From NCBI GenBank assembly GCA_002381805.1, contig DFXZ01000007.1, positions 1 through 64,000 on the forward strand: DNA of 64,000 bases. The letters run 5' to 3'. The translations under genes and the position numbers were made by a program. This DNA comes from Bdellovibrio sp. UBA4095 (GTDB taxonomy: Bacteria > Bdellovibrionota > Bdellovibrionia > Bdellovibrionales > Bdellovibrionaceae). The notes under the pieces are model-generated. The model did not search any database. It saw only the letters and a list, made by a program, of their open reading frames with translations, and was not told the DNA's origin. Below are positions 27,280 to 35,998 of the stretch, one piece after another (the first letter of the stretch is position 1; each line of letters starts with the position of its first letter).

Positions 27280-28260
27280 ATGAAACAGACTTTCGACTTA
27301 ATGGTTTACCTTTTACTGTGTTTTATTCTTTCCTCATGTTCAGTCGAGCTAAAAGATAGAAAAGCCTCGGTACCGTCTCCAACGACGGCAAATGGGCCCA
27401 AGATTTTATCAATATCAGAGCTAAGGCAGGAGATTCGGGGGCTCGATCAGCCCAATCAATATGAATATCACATCCGCTGGCCCGATTTTAAAGGCGATCT
27501 GCGCATTTCAGAAGGTGGCCGAATGCTCGCAGTGCTCTCGGGTGATAAAGGTCAGTTTACGGTAAATAATTTAAAAGGGGGTGCCGAGCTCAACTTTTTA
27601 TTTGAACAAATAGTAGATGGTAAGATCACAGCTAACTTTCTTGCCCCAGTCGTTGTCCCTCGAGATTTTGAAATCAGTGGAGTTTCTTTTTTATCGCAAG
27701 ATGAAGTTATTCAAGCCGAGCGGGTCTTTCTAAAAGCCAGTGCCGTCATTTTTACTCGCGAGCACAATCTGCAGATCAAGGCGAAAGAGTTATATGCAGA
27801 CGGTGCCTCATTTAGAAACTTCGCCGAATCCGATTCTGTCAGTGAGCGTGAGAGGAATGGCAAAGCGGGAGGAGCAATTACGTTGAATATTGGGCGAGCT
27901 ATAGGACAGTTGGAAGTGGAGCTTTCCGGCGAGGCAGCAGGTAGAGGTCGTGATGGTGTTAGGATTTTAGGCACTGGACATCGCGGCTGTTGGGGGACTA
28001 GCGGAGGTAATGGTGGCGATGCTGGTCAGTTTATTTTGGATGTGCGTGACGATAGTCACTTCAGGTATCATATTAAGAATAGACCAGGGCTCGGCGGCCT
28101 TGCAGGAAGTAGAGGTTCTGCGTCCATCAAGGCTCCGCGAAGCGAATCCGTATTCCCCTGCCACACAACAGGGCCCGGTGATAACGGGATAGCGGGGCGA
28201 CCCGGACGAGTCTGCATCAAAAGAGGTATGGATAAAGATTTGTCGTGTTCAGATCTTTAG
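27280..28260 (+). CDS. glycine-rich lipoprotein, probable partner of the giant protein
   Basis: 326 residues. Signal peptide with lipobox LSSC at about residues 17-20, followed by SVELKDR. The middle (60-185) is beta-rich; the C-terminal part has glycine-rich strings (GGNGGDAGQF, GLGGLAGSRGS, GPGDNGIAGRPG) similar in style to the glycine-rich modules of the preceding gene. No family recognised. It lies 120 bases after the giant gene on the same strand, so co-expression is likely. Its stop overlaps the end of the convergent gene by four bases. Confidence 0.75.
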   Translation: MKQTFDLMVYLLLCFILSSCSVELKDRKASVPSPTTANGPKILSISELRQEIRGLDQPNQYEYHIRWPDFKGDLRISEGGRMLAVLSGDKGQFTVNNLKGGAELNFLFEQIVDGKITANFLAPVVVPRDFEISGVSFLSQDEVIQAERVFLKASAVIFTREHNLQIKAKELYADGASFRNFAESDSVSERERNGKAGGAITLNIGRAIGQLEVELSGEAAGRGRDGVRILGTGHRGCWGTSGGNGGDAGQFILDVRDDSHFRYHIKNRPGLGGLAGSRGSASIKAPRSESVFPCHTTGPGDNGIAGRPGRVCIKRGMDKDLSCSDL

Positions 28261-29309
28261 CGACGTCTCGGAGGACGGCGTGACCGTGTTGCAAGCAGTC
28301 TTTTCATTAATCCATCATCATCTTCGTCGCTGATTTCGCCAATGATTTCTTCTATAATGTCCTCCATGGTGATGATACCTACAACCTCTTCATCATGGCA
28401 AACCAACGACAAGTGACTGCGTTGTTCTTGCATCAATTTCAATGCTTTTAAAGCGTCGTCTTGCTCTTGGACTCTTAAGATAGGCCTAACGATAGAAGGC
28501 CAGTTCGAATCGCCACTTCCAATGTAAGTGATAAACTCTTTGGTATGTAAAAGACCAATGACCTTCTGCTCTGAGATTACTGGCAACCGAGTATGTCCCG
28601 AGGAAACGACGGCATTCAGGACTTCATTGACGGGTTGAGTGACCTCCACCTTCGTGGTGTCATTCCATTCAACCATCATGTCATCCGCGTTCTTTGCTTC
28701 GATATTGACGAGGTTTAAGACAAACTGTCGATGGGTTGAGGAGAGCGAGTCAATGCTGATTGATGTTTCCTCAGAGGTGATTCCTGAAAAAGTTCTCTTA
28801 TCTTTTCTTTCCACTACTTTAACGATCGCATGGGTCATTCGTTCGAGAATGTTAACAGCCGGGGCAAGGAATTTATCCATCAGGTAAAGACCACTTGCGG
28901 CGAGTAACGCAATCTGTTTGGAGTTCTTTAGAGCCAAACTTTTCGGGACAAGCTCACCAACGACGACGTTCGCCACAGTCAGTGGTATTACAACGACGAA
29001 GATCGAAAGGGCCTCGGAAAGATCTTCAGACAACCCCCATCTCTTCTCGAAGATAGGCGAAAGACTTTCTTCTGCGCCAGCTCCTCCGACGGCTGCGGAA
29101 ATCGCACCAACTAAAGTGATGCCGATCTGTAAAACAGAGAGTGTGCGCTCTGGACTGAGTCTTAGTCTTAGAATGCTGGAAGCGGCGGAGTTACCTATGT
29201 CTGAAAGTTTGCGTAGCTCAACGCGATTCACGCTGACAAAAGCCATTTCAACAGCTGCAAAGAGGCCGTTCAGTGCTATACAGATAAGCACGATTATGAA
29301 TTCAATCAT
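28257..29309 (-). CDS. CNNM/CorB-type membrane protein with CBS pair
   Basis: 350 residues. An N-terminal DUF21/CNNM membrane domain (about 1-175: LNGLFAAVEMAFVSVNRVEL, VVGELVPKS) followed by two CBS domains (about 205-325, ending in EDIIEEIIGEISDED). Family members act in Mg2+/Co2+ transport or membrane-metal homeostasis; the CBS pair binds adenine nucleotides. The C-terminal CorC/HlyC domain found in longer homologs is absent: the protein stops soon after the second CBS with a basic tail. GGAG lies nine bases before the start. Confidence 0.88.
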   Translation of the reverse strand: MIEFIIVLICIALNGLFAAVEMAFVSVNRVELRKLSDIGNSAASSILRLRLSPERTLSVLQIGITLVGAISAAVGGAGAEESLSPIFEKRWGLSEDLSEALSIFVVVIPLTVANVVVGELVPKSLALKNSKQIALLAASGLYLMDKFLAPAVNILERMTHAIVKVVERKDKRTFSGITSEETSISIDSLSSTHRQFVLNLVNIEAKNADDMMVEWNDTTKVEVTQPVNEVLNAVVSSGHTRLPVISEQKVIGLLHTKEFITYIGSGDSNWPSIVRPILRVQEQDDALKALKLMQEQRSHLSLVCHDEEVVGIITMEDIIEEIIGEISDEDDDGLMKRLLATRSRRPPRRR

Positions 29310-29485
29310 GTTGGGGAACTCCGAATAAGTAGGGACGGGGCAGGGTCTGGATCCATTGTGAGCCTAATCTAATATGGCGAGCAGAAAAATACTAGTGTCA
29401 TATAGCATGGCAAAAGAATTATTAGAAGGTAGGGAGCCTCCAAACCCATTCCTGGATCTGGAAGCCCCTACTTATGCGTTCGTAG

Positions 29486-29923
29486 TTAAACTGAACGCAA
29501 AATAAAATTAAATGATCGGAGCATCGAGCTAAAGGCCTGCCTTTTGTTTATAAAGCCCGTATAAGTGAAGTTTCGCACCAGAGGCAGATCTAACTCCTCC
29601 TCTGTATATCCCGTGTATATGACGACTGGGATAGGCTTTCTAAGTTTGTGAACTTTGCGCTCGGTCAGTAAGCGATCCATCAATAGCAAAGTATCGCGTC
29701 CACCCATTTGCGGCATCTGCCAATCCAACACAACAAGGTCGAAGTGCTTGTTCACAAGAAGGGGAATGGCATCTTGCCCATCGAAAGCCATCGTCACGTC
29801 GCATTTGTAGTGATCCAATATGTGCGACATAAGTTTCACGGAGTCTAAACTGTCATCGATCACCAGAACTCGGTGTGCACGGTGTTTTTCTAAAGATATT
29901 TCAGATGAGGTCTGAACAACCAT
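29486..29923 (-). CDS. single-domain response regulator
   Basis: 145 residues, receiver domain only. Acidic pair Asp23-Asp24 (VIDDS), phosphoacceptor Asp67 (LVVLDWQMP), switch Thr in VIYTG and Lys in FINKRQ. A 15-residue N-terminal extension precedes it. No output domain, so it signals by protein contact like CheY/Spo0F. No kinase is adjacent; the cognate partner is not known. Monocistronic between gaps of about 120-180 bases. Confidence 0.88.
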   Translation of the reverse strand: MVVQTSSEISLEKHRAHRVLVIDDSLDSVKLMSHILDHYKCDVTMAFDGQDAIPLLVNKHFDLVVLDWQMPQMGGRDTLLLMDRLLTERKVHKLRKPIPVVIYTGYTEEELDLPLVRNFTYTGFINKRQAFSSMLRSFNFILRSV

Positions 29924-30032
29924 TTCTGTCCCCCTTTAACTTGTCTCCTTATATTTGAACCGAAGAACAGAGGAGAATCCTCTAAAACAACAAGCATGAA
30001 GGGATTTTAATAGAAGGTCTGATAGAATACAG

Positions 30033-30061
30033 AAAGAACTCGCTTTTTATGCGAGTTCTTT
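30033..30061 (-). terminator. terminator hairpin overlapping the rny stop codon
   Basis: AAAGAACTCGC (30033-30043) pairs with GCGAGTTCTTT (30051-30061). Read on the minus strand, the last codons of rny form the 5' arm and the TAA falls in the loop, so the hairpin ends the transcript within the gene's final codons. The T-tract after it is weak. Confidence 0.65.
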
Positions 30062-31630
30062 CCTAGTTTGTTCGGTGGCAACAGTTTCTCTGACAACCAC
30101 AACCTTGATTTGACCTGGGTAATTACATTCTTCTTCGATTCGAGCGGCGATCTTTTTGGACAATTCAAGAGCTTGAGTGTCATCAATTTTTCGACCGTTC
30201 ACAAGTACTCGGCACTCTCTGCCACCACTGAGGACGAAGCAATCTGTAACTCCCGGAAAGCTGCGTGCGATATCTTGGAGTTCAGAAACTTTTTGATTGT
30301 AGGATTCGATCGTCGATCGACGTGCTCCGGGGCGTGCGCCAGAGACGGCATCGGCTGCGATCACTAAAAAGGCATGGTCGGTAGAAGGCTGTTCGTCAAA
30401 GTGATGGGCTTTCACAGCATGAACCACATCCGGCGCTTCACCGCGGGCTGCGATAAAGTCGGCGCCGATCACTGCGTGTCCACCTTCCATGACATGGTCC
30501 ATGGATTTTCCTATATCGTGAAGCATACCTACACGACGAGCCTTCTTAATATTTAAACCCAGCTCAGCAGCCATAAGGCCTGCAAGCCAACCAACCTCTC
30601 CGCAATGGAAATACTGATTTTGAGTGAAGGAGTAACGATAACGAAGAGATCCCATCATTTGACGGACTTCTGCATTTAAGCCCTCAAGCTTGAGTTCTTT
30701 TGCTAAGGCGTCACCATCGTGTTTGATATTCTTGAAGAGCTCTTTTTTCTGGTTCTCCGCGATCTTGCGGATGAAGTCAGGATTGATATTCTTTTTTTCC
30801 TTAAAAATTCTTTCCAGAGTTCTTCGTGTCAGTTCTCTGCGAACTGGATCGAATCCAGCGACACCAACCATATCCATACCGTCTTCGACAATAATATCGC
30901 AGCCACAGGCGTCTTGAAGGGCCTTAATGTTATTCCCAGCGGGATCGCAGAAAAGTTTGCGAACATGAGCGTCCGGAAAATTCACAGCACCAATCCCACG
31001 TTCTGGACAATAAGGACGAGCAAAGCGATCTATGACAAGACTTAGGATTTTCTTGGCTTTTTGTTCAGCATGCTCTTTGGTGTTCTCTTCAAACTCCTGA
31101 GCCAAGCGAGCAGATCTGCGGCGAGTTTCCTCTTCCATCTGCTCTTTTAGTTGGTTTTTAAAATCTTCAGCCGAAGTACTTAAGCGCTCGGTGAGTTTTT
31201 GGACTAAATCTTTATTCAGAGTCTTTTGAGCTTCGCGCAATTTGTTCAGTTCAGATTCCTGTGAACGTAGTGCCTGTTCCTGTTTTTTTACGTCGGCTTC
31301 ACGCTCCTGCAGTTTCTTTTTTTCTTCTTGGATAATTTGATCAGCTTTGGACTTTTTTTCGTCGGCGAGTTCTTGCAGTTCTTCGATACGTGCTTCAGAG
31401 CGCAACATATCAGGTTCTACTTTCGTCCACAGTTCCATTTCAAGTTCTTGAATGCGTTCCCGCTCTTCAAGTGACTTTAATTCTATGGCTTCTTTTACTT
31501 CAGCGATGATTTCTTGAGCTTCCTCTCGAGCATGCCGAACTGTGCGAACATTGAAAAACTTGTGCAAGGCCAAGCCGAGGCCGCCACCGGCCAAAAGAGC
31601 GATAATGGCTATAGCAATCATTGCAATCAT
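30047..31630 (-). CDS. rny: ribonuclease Y
   Basis: 527 residues, standard length. An N-terminal membrane anchor (about 2-25), a long charged coiled coil (27-195), a KH RNA-binding region (about 205-275) and an HD phosphodiesterase domain (about 335-430) with the metal motif MLHDIGKSMDH and GGHAVIGADFI. It is the membrane-bound endoribonuclease that initiates mRNA decay, in lineages that often lack an RNase E-type enzyme. Start ATG has AGGAG at seven bases. Monocistronic. Confidence 0.96.
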   Translation of the reverse strand: MIAMIAIAIIALLAGGGLGLALHKFFNVRTVRHAREEAQEIIAEVKEAIELKSLEERERIQELEMELWTKVEPDMLRSEARIEELQELADEKKSKADQIIQEEKKKLQEREADVKKQEQALRSQESELNKLREAQKTLNKDLVQKLTERLSTSAEDFKNQLKEQMEEETRRRSARLAQEFEENTKEHAEQKAKKILSLVIDRFARPYCPERGIGAVNFPDAHVRKLFCDPAGNNIKALQDACGCDIIVEDGMDMVGVAGFDPVRRELTRRTLERIFKEKKNINPDFIRKIAENQKKELFKNIKHDGDALAKELKLEGLNAEVRQMMGSLRYRYSFTQNQYFHCGEVGWLAGLMAAELGLNIKKARRVGMLHDIGKSMDHVMEGGHAVIGADFIAARGEAPDVVHAVKAHHFDEQPSTDHAFLVIAADAVSGARPGARRSTIESYNQKVSELQDIARSFPGVTDCFVLSGGRECRVLVNGRKIDDTQALELSKKIAARIEEECNYPGQIKVVVVRETVATEQTRKELA

Positions 31631-31821
31631 ACGGGTACTCCTAACGGCTCCAGTTTACCCTTTTTAACGGGAATAACGCAAATTTTACGATGGTTTACTT
31701 AAAGCGTTAACCAGTTTAAAATCATTACTGGCACCGCTGGGTCAGCTAGGATGGGCGGTGTGCTCAGGAAACAAGCGAGTTGGGGACTCAAAGTGCCGAA
31801 CCGAGCTATAAGGAAGGCTCT

Positions 31822-32226
31822 ATGTTGTCGATCGAAATACCATTTCATGAGTTGGATTTTACTTACGTTCGCTCGCGCGGGCCGGGTGGGCAGAATGTGA
31901 ATCGAACGAACTCGGCGGCAGTTTTACGCTGGAATTTGTTTTCGTCTGGAGCATTTTCTGAAGAACTCAAAGGCAGAATTTACGGCAAGGTCAAGAATCA
32001 GCTGACGGAAGACGGCGATATCATCATTCGTAGCGATGTCCACAGAGATCAAGATCAGAATCGGTCGGAATGCATAAAGAGGCTGCAAGAGTTATTAAAG
32101 CGCGCGCTTTTCGTTCCTAAAAAAAGAGTGGCAACGAAGCCCACTCGATCCTCAGTAAGAAAGCGCCTTGAAGGTAAAAAAGTCAGATCTGAAACAAAGC
32201 AAAATCGCCAAAAGGTTCGCCTTTAG
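31822..32226 (+). CDS. arfB: ArfB/YaeJ-type ribosome rescue hydrolase
   Basis: 134 residues from the ATG at 31822 (AAGGAAGG before it). The GGQ motif (residues 22-24, RGPGGQNVN) hydrolyses peptidyl-tRNA, as in class I release factors, and the strongly basic C-terminal tail (RKRLEGKKVRSETKQNRQK) is the part that enters the empty mRNA channel of stalled ribosomes. No stop-codon recognition domain is present, which separates it from RF1/RF2. Convergent with the next gene; their ends overlap by four bases. Confidence 0.95.
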   Translation: MLSIEIPFHELDFTYVRSRGPGGQNVNRTNSAAVLRWNLFSSGAFSEELKGRIYGKVKNQLTEDGDIIIRSDVHRDQDQNRSECIKRLQELLKRALFVPKKRVATKPTRSSVRKRLEGKKVRSETKQNRQKVRL

Positions 32227-33461
32227 AATGCAGGTTCGACGAGGGGTTGAATTTCTTCTTGCGGTTTCTGTTCAATAGCAGATATGCGTCTTGAAAGATA
32301 AATAGCGACAAAGGTAAAGGAAATCGCTACGTAGCCCACGATTTCATAGTTTTCCAATCGGCCAGAAGCGCCCTTGGTAACAACCACTCCAGCAATATAA
32401 CTCGAAATTGCGGCCGCAAGTTGCTGCACACAACTGACGATACTCATAAAGCTGCCACGATTTTCGGGACGGGACGTTCCAGAAACCAGTGCCGTCGCGG
32501 GAATCATCCTCCCGCCTGAAGACACAAAGAAAAAGGCACAGATGGCAAGAATTAGCCACAGAGGTGAAGGCTTCATGTGGGTGATTAGTGTGTAGGGAAT
32601 AAGTGTGACGAGTGCTCCAATTAAAAAGATCCTATGTTTGCCGAAGCGATCAGAGAGACGGCCAATGAAGGGCGATGTGAAAATCGTGCAGAGACCGCCA
32701 ATGATATACATTAATGGCAGCTGGTCTTCACGTAAGCCCACGTTCGCCACGAGCGTCGGGGAGACAAAAGGAATAATAGCGAAATGACCAAACATAACTG
32801 CCGACATAAAGTACAAAGCTCGTCTCTGGTTTTGATTGGTCGCAATATTAGTTAAAACACTGTAGAAAGGTTGGCGTGGACGTCTTTCTAAAAGATGAGC
32901 TCGCATTGATGGGATATAAGCCCAGATGACTCCGCACAAAACCAAGGATCCAACTCCTAAAAAAAGAAAAGGTGCGTGCCAGTTGAACTGATTGGCTAAC
33001 CACAGACTTAGCGGCACTCCTAACACCGAAGCCATGGAAAATGATGTCATGATGACTCCCATTGCACTGCCTCTTCGCTCGTAAGAGATTGCATCGCTTA
33101 CGATTGACATAACCAATGAGCTTAAAACGCCTCCGAAAATGCCAGTCAGTCCACGGGAAAATAAAAGAACTTCGTAGTTCGGCGATAATGCACAGGCGAT
33201 AGTTCCCAAGGAAAAACCAACAAAGAAAAAAAGCAGACTTTGCTTTCGATCAAACTTATCCATAAAGAAAGCCGCAAAGAAGCCGCTTATTGATGCCGCG
33301 AAAGTATATGATGACACAAGGAGTCCGAATTGATGGGGGCTGATCTGAAAGATGCGCATCAGTTGAGGTCCAAGAGGCATCATGATCATGAAGTCGACAA
33401 TTGAGCTGAACTGAATGCACGCGAGCACTGCGAGAAGAATTTTTTCTTTTCTGGAAAACAC
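32223..33461 (-). CDS. MFS efflux-type transporter
   Basis: 412 residues with 12 predicted membrane helices. The GTG at 33461 is chosen because AAAGGA lies seven bases before it. MFS signatures: FFMDKFDRKQSLLFF after helix 2 (motif A) and IGRLSDRFGKHRIF in the second half. Resembles drug/arabinose-efflux type permeases (DHA1-like). Substrate cannot be deduced. No regulator adjacent. Confidence 0.85.
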   Translation of the reverse strand: MFSRKEKILLAVLACIQFSSIVDFMIMMPLGPQLMRIFQISPHQFGLLVSSYTFAASISGFFAAFFMDKFDRKQSLLFFFVGFSLGTIACALSPNYEVLLFSRGLTGIFGGVLSSLVMSIVSDAISYERRGSAMGVIMTSFSMASVLGVPLSLWLANQFNWHAPFLFLGVGSLVLCGVIWAYIPSMRAHLLERRPRQPFYSVLTNIATNQNQRRALYFMSAVMFGHFAIIPFVSPTLVANVGLREDQLPLMYIIGGLCTIFTSPFIGRLSDRFGKHRIFLIGALVTLIPYTLITHMKPSPLWLILAICAFFFVSSGGRMIPATALVSGTSRPENRGSFMSIVSCVQQLAAAISSYIAGVVVTKGASGRLENYEIVGYVAISFTFVAIYLSRRISAIEQKPQEEIQPLVEPAF

Positions 33462-33510
33462 GAACAAGTCCTTTGTTGACGGTTCTTAAACTTACCGTTA
33501 AGCCTCTAAT

Positions 33511-33894
33511 ATGGCAACACTAAGAAGCTTAATAAAATATCTCCTCACAGTAGTGGTCCTCTTTGCTGTTTTATGGGTTGTGATGAGCAACTATAGCGCT
33601 ATTTTTTCCAAGACTTTTGAAGGTGAGATTGTTGCAATTGAAAAAATTGAAACTCCATCAGTCGTTGTGACCCTGAATGATTTGTCCGCCAAAGCTCTTT
33701 CGTTTGCTGTGGGTATCAAAGATAACAAATCTGGTGACATCGTTATCGCGACTTCGACAGATAGTCAGTGGTCAATTGCCAAACCGGGGTTGTGTGCTCA
33801 GGCGGTTTTCTTGCCTTATCCCCCTTGGGATTTCACAAAGAAGGGCAGCTATTTTGGTGCACGTATGACTCGCCTTTACGAGTGTTCGAAGTAG
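33511..33894 (+). CDS. single-anchor periplasmic protein, unknown
   Basis: 127 residues: basic N-terminus, one membrane segment (about 8-25), then a beta-rich domain with two cysteines (GLCAQAV, LYECSK). No family recognised. It ends 11 bases before the TauE-like gene and probably forms an operon with it and the DUF1634 gene. Confidence 0.65.
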   Translation: MATLRSLIKYLLTVVVLFAVLWVVMSNYSAIFSKTFEGEIVAIEKIETPSVVVTLNDLSAKALSFAVGIKDNKSGDIVIATSTDSQWSIAKPGLCAQAVFLPYPPWDFTKKGSYFGARMTRLYECSK

Positions 33895-33905
33895 GGCGCG
33901 TAAAA

Positions 33906-34721
33906 ATGGGAGAGTTGCTTTTACTGATCATTTCAATAGGTGCAGGATTCTTGGGGGCCCTGCTTGGCCTAGGTGGCGGAATTATTATTGTACCTGTGCT
34001 GACGCTTTTTTATGGAATTGATATTCGCTATGCTATTGCTGCAAGTTTGATTTCAATCGTGGCAACTTCTTCAGGTGCGGCGGCAGGGTATCTTAAGGAT
34101 TCTCTTACGAACCTCCGATTAGCCGTGCTTCTTGAGGTTGGGACAGTGCTAGGGGCTGTCGTGGGTTTTCTATTAGCTAGCGTTGTTCAGCAAAAGCATT
34201 TGTTCTTATTGTTCGGTTCGTTTCTTATGTTTTCGGCAGTGATGATGTTGCGAAGACGTGAAGAACATCTTACAGCAACAAATCATCCATGGGCGGAAAA
34301 GTTAAAACTTGATGGCAGTTTTCCTAATGAACATGGTCAGTGGCAGACTTACAAGATTCAGAATGTTCCCATCGGTTTAATAACAATGTTCGGTGCAGGG
34401 ATTCTTTCGGCTCTGTTGGGAATCGGTAGCGGGATATTTAAGGTACTTGCTATGGATGGGGCAATGAAGCTGCCTATCAAAGTTTCCTCCGCGACTTCAA
34501 ATTTTATGATTGGAGTGACTGCTTCTGCAAGTGCGGGAGCCTACTTTCTAAAGGGTGACGTCAGGCCTGAATTGGCGGCACCTGTAGCTGTCGGAATCAT
34601 ATTAGGGTCGCTTGGTGGAGCGAAGGTGATGGTTAAGATGCCCGCAGCAAGGATTCGAAAGATATTTGTGGTTGTGCTTGCTGTGGTCTCTATCCAAATG
34701 ATCACCAAAGGGTTGTTGTGA
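33906..34721 (+). CDS. TauE/SafE (DUF81) family permease
   Basis: 271 residues from the ATG at 33906. Two repeated halves, each opening with a glycine-rich helix (GFLGALLGLGGGIIIVPVL; ALLGIGSGIFKVLAM), as in the TauE/SafE family of putative sulfite/organosulfonate or anion exporters; eight membrane segments. A 40-residue hydrophilic loop separates the halves. The following DUF1634 gene, overlapping by one base, is a frequent companion of this subfamily. Substrate not determinable. Confidence 0.88.
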   Translation: MGELLLLIISIGAGFLGALLGLGGGIIIVPVLTLFYGIDIRYAIAASLISIVATSSGAAAGYLKDSLTNLRLAVLLEVGTVLGAVVGFLLASVVQQKHLFLLFGSFLMFSAVMMLRRREEHLTATNHPWAEKLKLDGSFPNEHGQWQTYKIQNVPIGLITMFGAGILSALLGIGSGIFKVLAMDGAMKLPIKVSSATSNFMIGVTASASAGAYFLKGDVRPELAAPVAVGIILGSLGGAKVMVKMPAARIRKIFVVVLAVVSIQMITKGLL

Positions 34722-35095
34722 TGGAAAAGCGTCAGGACTCTTTGTTTAAGTTGGAGCTTATTATCAGCCAGGTGCTGCGAACGGGTGTGCTCATCTCGGG
34801 GACCTGTCTCTTGGTAGGGTGGCTGTGGATGTGGTATCACGGCGGTGATATTTATGCGTTGAAGTTCTATGAAGAACACAGTCTGTTAGAAGCGTTCCAA
34901 TGGGCTCTACTAATGCAAAATCGCGGTTTTTTTATCTGTATGGCAGGATTTGCAGTTTTGATATCCTTACCGCTGATACGGGTCTTTATGACTGGAGTCT
35001 TGTTCTTAAAGCAAAAAGAGTATCTGTTAAGCGTTCTGGCCTTTGGGGTCTTTTTAGCGCTTATTCTAAGTTTCTCGTTAGGCTTAGAGCTTTAG
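34721..35095 (+). CDS. DUF1634 membrane protein
   Basis: 124 residues from the ATG at 34721, whose first base is the last base of the preceding stop. Three membrane segments (about 18-38, 62-85, 98-120). The pattern ISQVLRTGVLIS and the position directly after a TauE/SafE permease match DUF1634 proteins, thought to be accessory subunits. Function unproven. Confidence 0.75.
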   Translation: MEKRQDSLFKLELIISQVLRTGVLISGTCLLVGWLWMWYHGGDIYALKFYEEHSLLEAFQWALLMQNRGFFICMAGFAVLISLPLIRVFMTGVLFLKQKEYLLSVLAFGVFLALILSFSLGLEL

Positions 35096-35096
35096 A

Positions 35097-35309
35097 TCAG
35101 GTGAACTTTTGTGCCAGATACCAAGGAAGCAAAATATAAAGAGAAACGTCACGAATCAGGTAATACATAAAGAAAACAGCAAAAAATTTCCAGCCATAGC
35201 GGCGAATGACACCCTTGAGGCCTGCTTCTCGAAAAACCTGCTTGGCCTCTACCAAAACCTTTGGCGTGATGCGATCTAATAATCTAGTTTTGGTTTTTTC
35301 TGTCGCCAT
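35097..35309 (-). CDS. small basic membrane protein
   Basis: 70 residues: a basic helical first half (KTKTRLLDRITPKVLVEAK) and one hydrophobic segment (about 44-62). Ribosome-binding site weak. Convergent with the DUF1634 gene, whose stop it nearly touches. Unknown function; the reading frame is kept and the composition is natural for a short membrane protein. Confidence 0.5.
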   Translation of the reverse strand: MATEKTKTRLLDRITPKVLVEAKQVFREAGLKGVIRRYGWKFFAVFFMYYLIRDVSLYILLPWYLAQKFT

Positions 35310-35512
35310 AAAAAAAGGACCCCTCGAGCTGTACCCATGCTTTAAATGGAGGTCGCTAGGGGGGTCAAGAAAAAGGGTGACTCGAATTTTGCTAGGTCAT
35401 TAATACATGCCACTTTTTCGACTAAGTTTATTTTGGGCCCAATTACGCAACCAGTCAACATCAGCAGGTGATTTCACTAGGCGACTGGAAGTCATGGTTT
35501 TAAGATGAATAC

Positions 35513-35998
35513 ATGACTATGGAAAATTTAAAACTGACTTTTTTCGTAAATCTTTATGGCTTGTTAAAAATTCCCTTGGTTCTCTTTGTAAACCCACGAG
35601 TGGTGTTGATGAGCAAAGAGAAGTTTATCATTAAGATTCCACTTAATTTTCGCACAAAGAATCACTTGAATTCGATGTATTTCGGAGCCATGGGAGTTGG
35701 TGCTGAGCTCTCTATTGCTGGGCCTGCCGTTATTCTGATCAATGAATCCAAAATGAAAATTGATTTCGTCTTTAAGGATTTTCAAGCAAGCTATCTTAAA
35801 AGAGCTGAAGGTGATGTGCATTTCATCTGCGAAGACGTAGAGTCTGTGTCGAAGCTGATTGAGCAATCGAAAACGAGCGCTGAAAGATTCGAAAAGAAAA
35901 TCAAAGGTTATGCAGTTGTGCCCAAGAAGAGCGAGCAAGATCCTGTTATGACTTTCGAGTTGACCCTCTCTGTTCGCAACCGCTCGTTTAAAGCTTAG
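35513..35998 (+). CDS. hotdog-fold DUF4442-like protein
   Basis: 161 residues (an ATG two codons later is an alternative start). The segment LNSMYFGAMGVGAELSIAGPA lies where PaaI-like thioesterases have their hot-dog helix, and the size fits DUF4442. Possible acyl-CoA or acyl-ACP thioesterase; the catalytic residue is not clear. Its end overlaps the convergent gene by four bases. Confidence 0.6.
   Translation: MTMENLKLTFFVNLYGLLKIPLVLFVNPRVVLMSKEKFIIKIPLNFRTKNHLNSMYFGAMGVGAELSIAGPAVILINESKMKIDFVFKDFQASYLKRAEGDVHFICEDVESVSKLIEQSKTSAERFEKKIKGYAVVPKKSEQDPVMTFELTLSVRNRSFKA

Noticed and set aside
29426..29473. Imperfect hairpin GTAGGG/CCCTAC after the response regulator
   Set aside because: Stem is imperfect and no T-run follows, so a terminator call is not supported.
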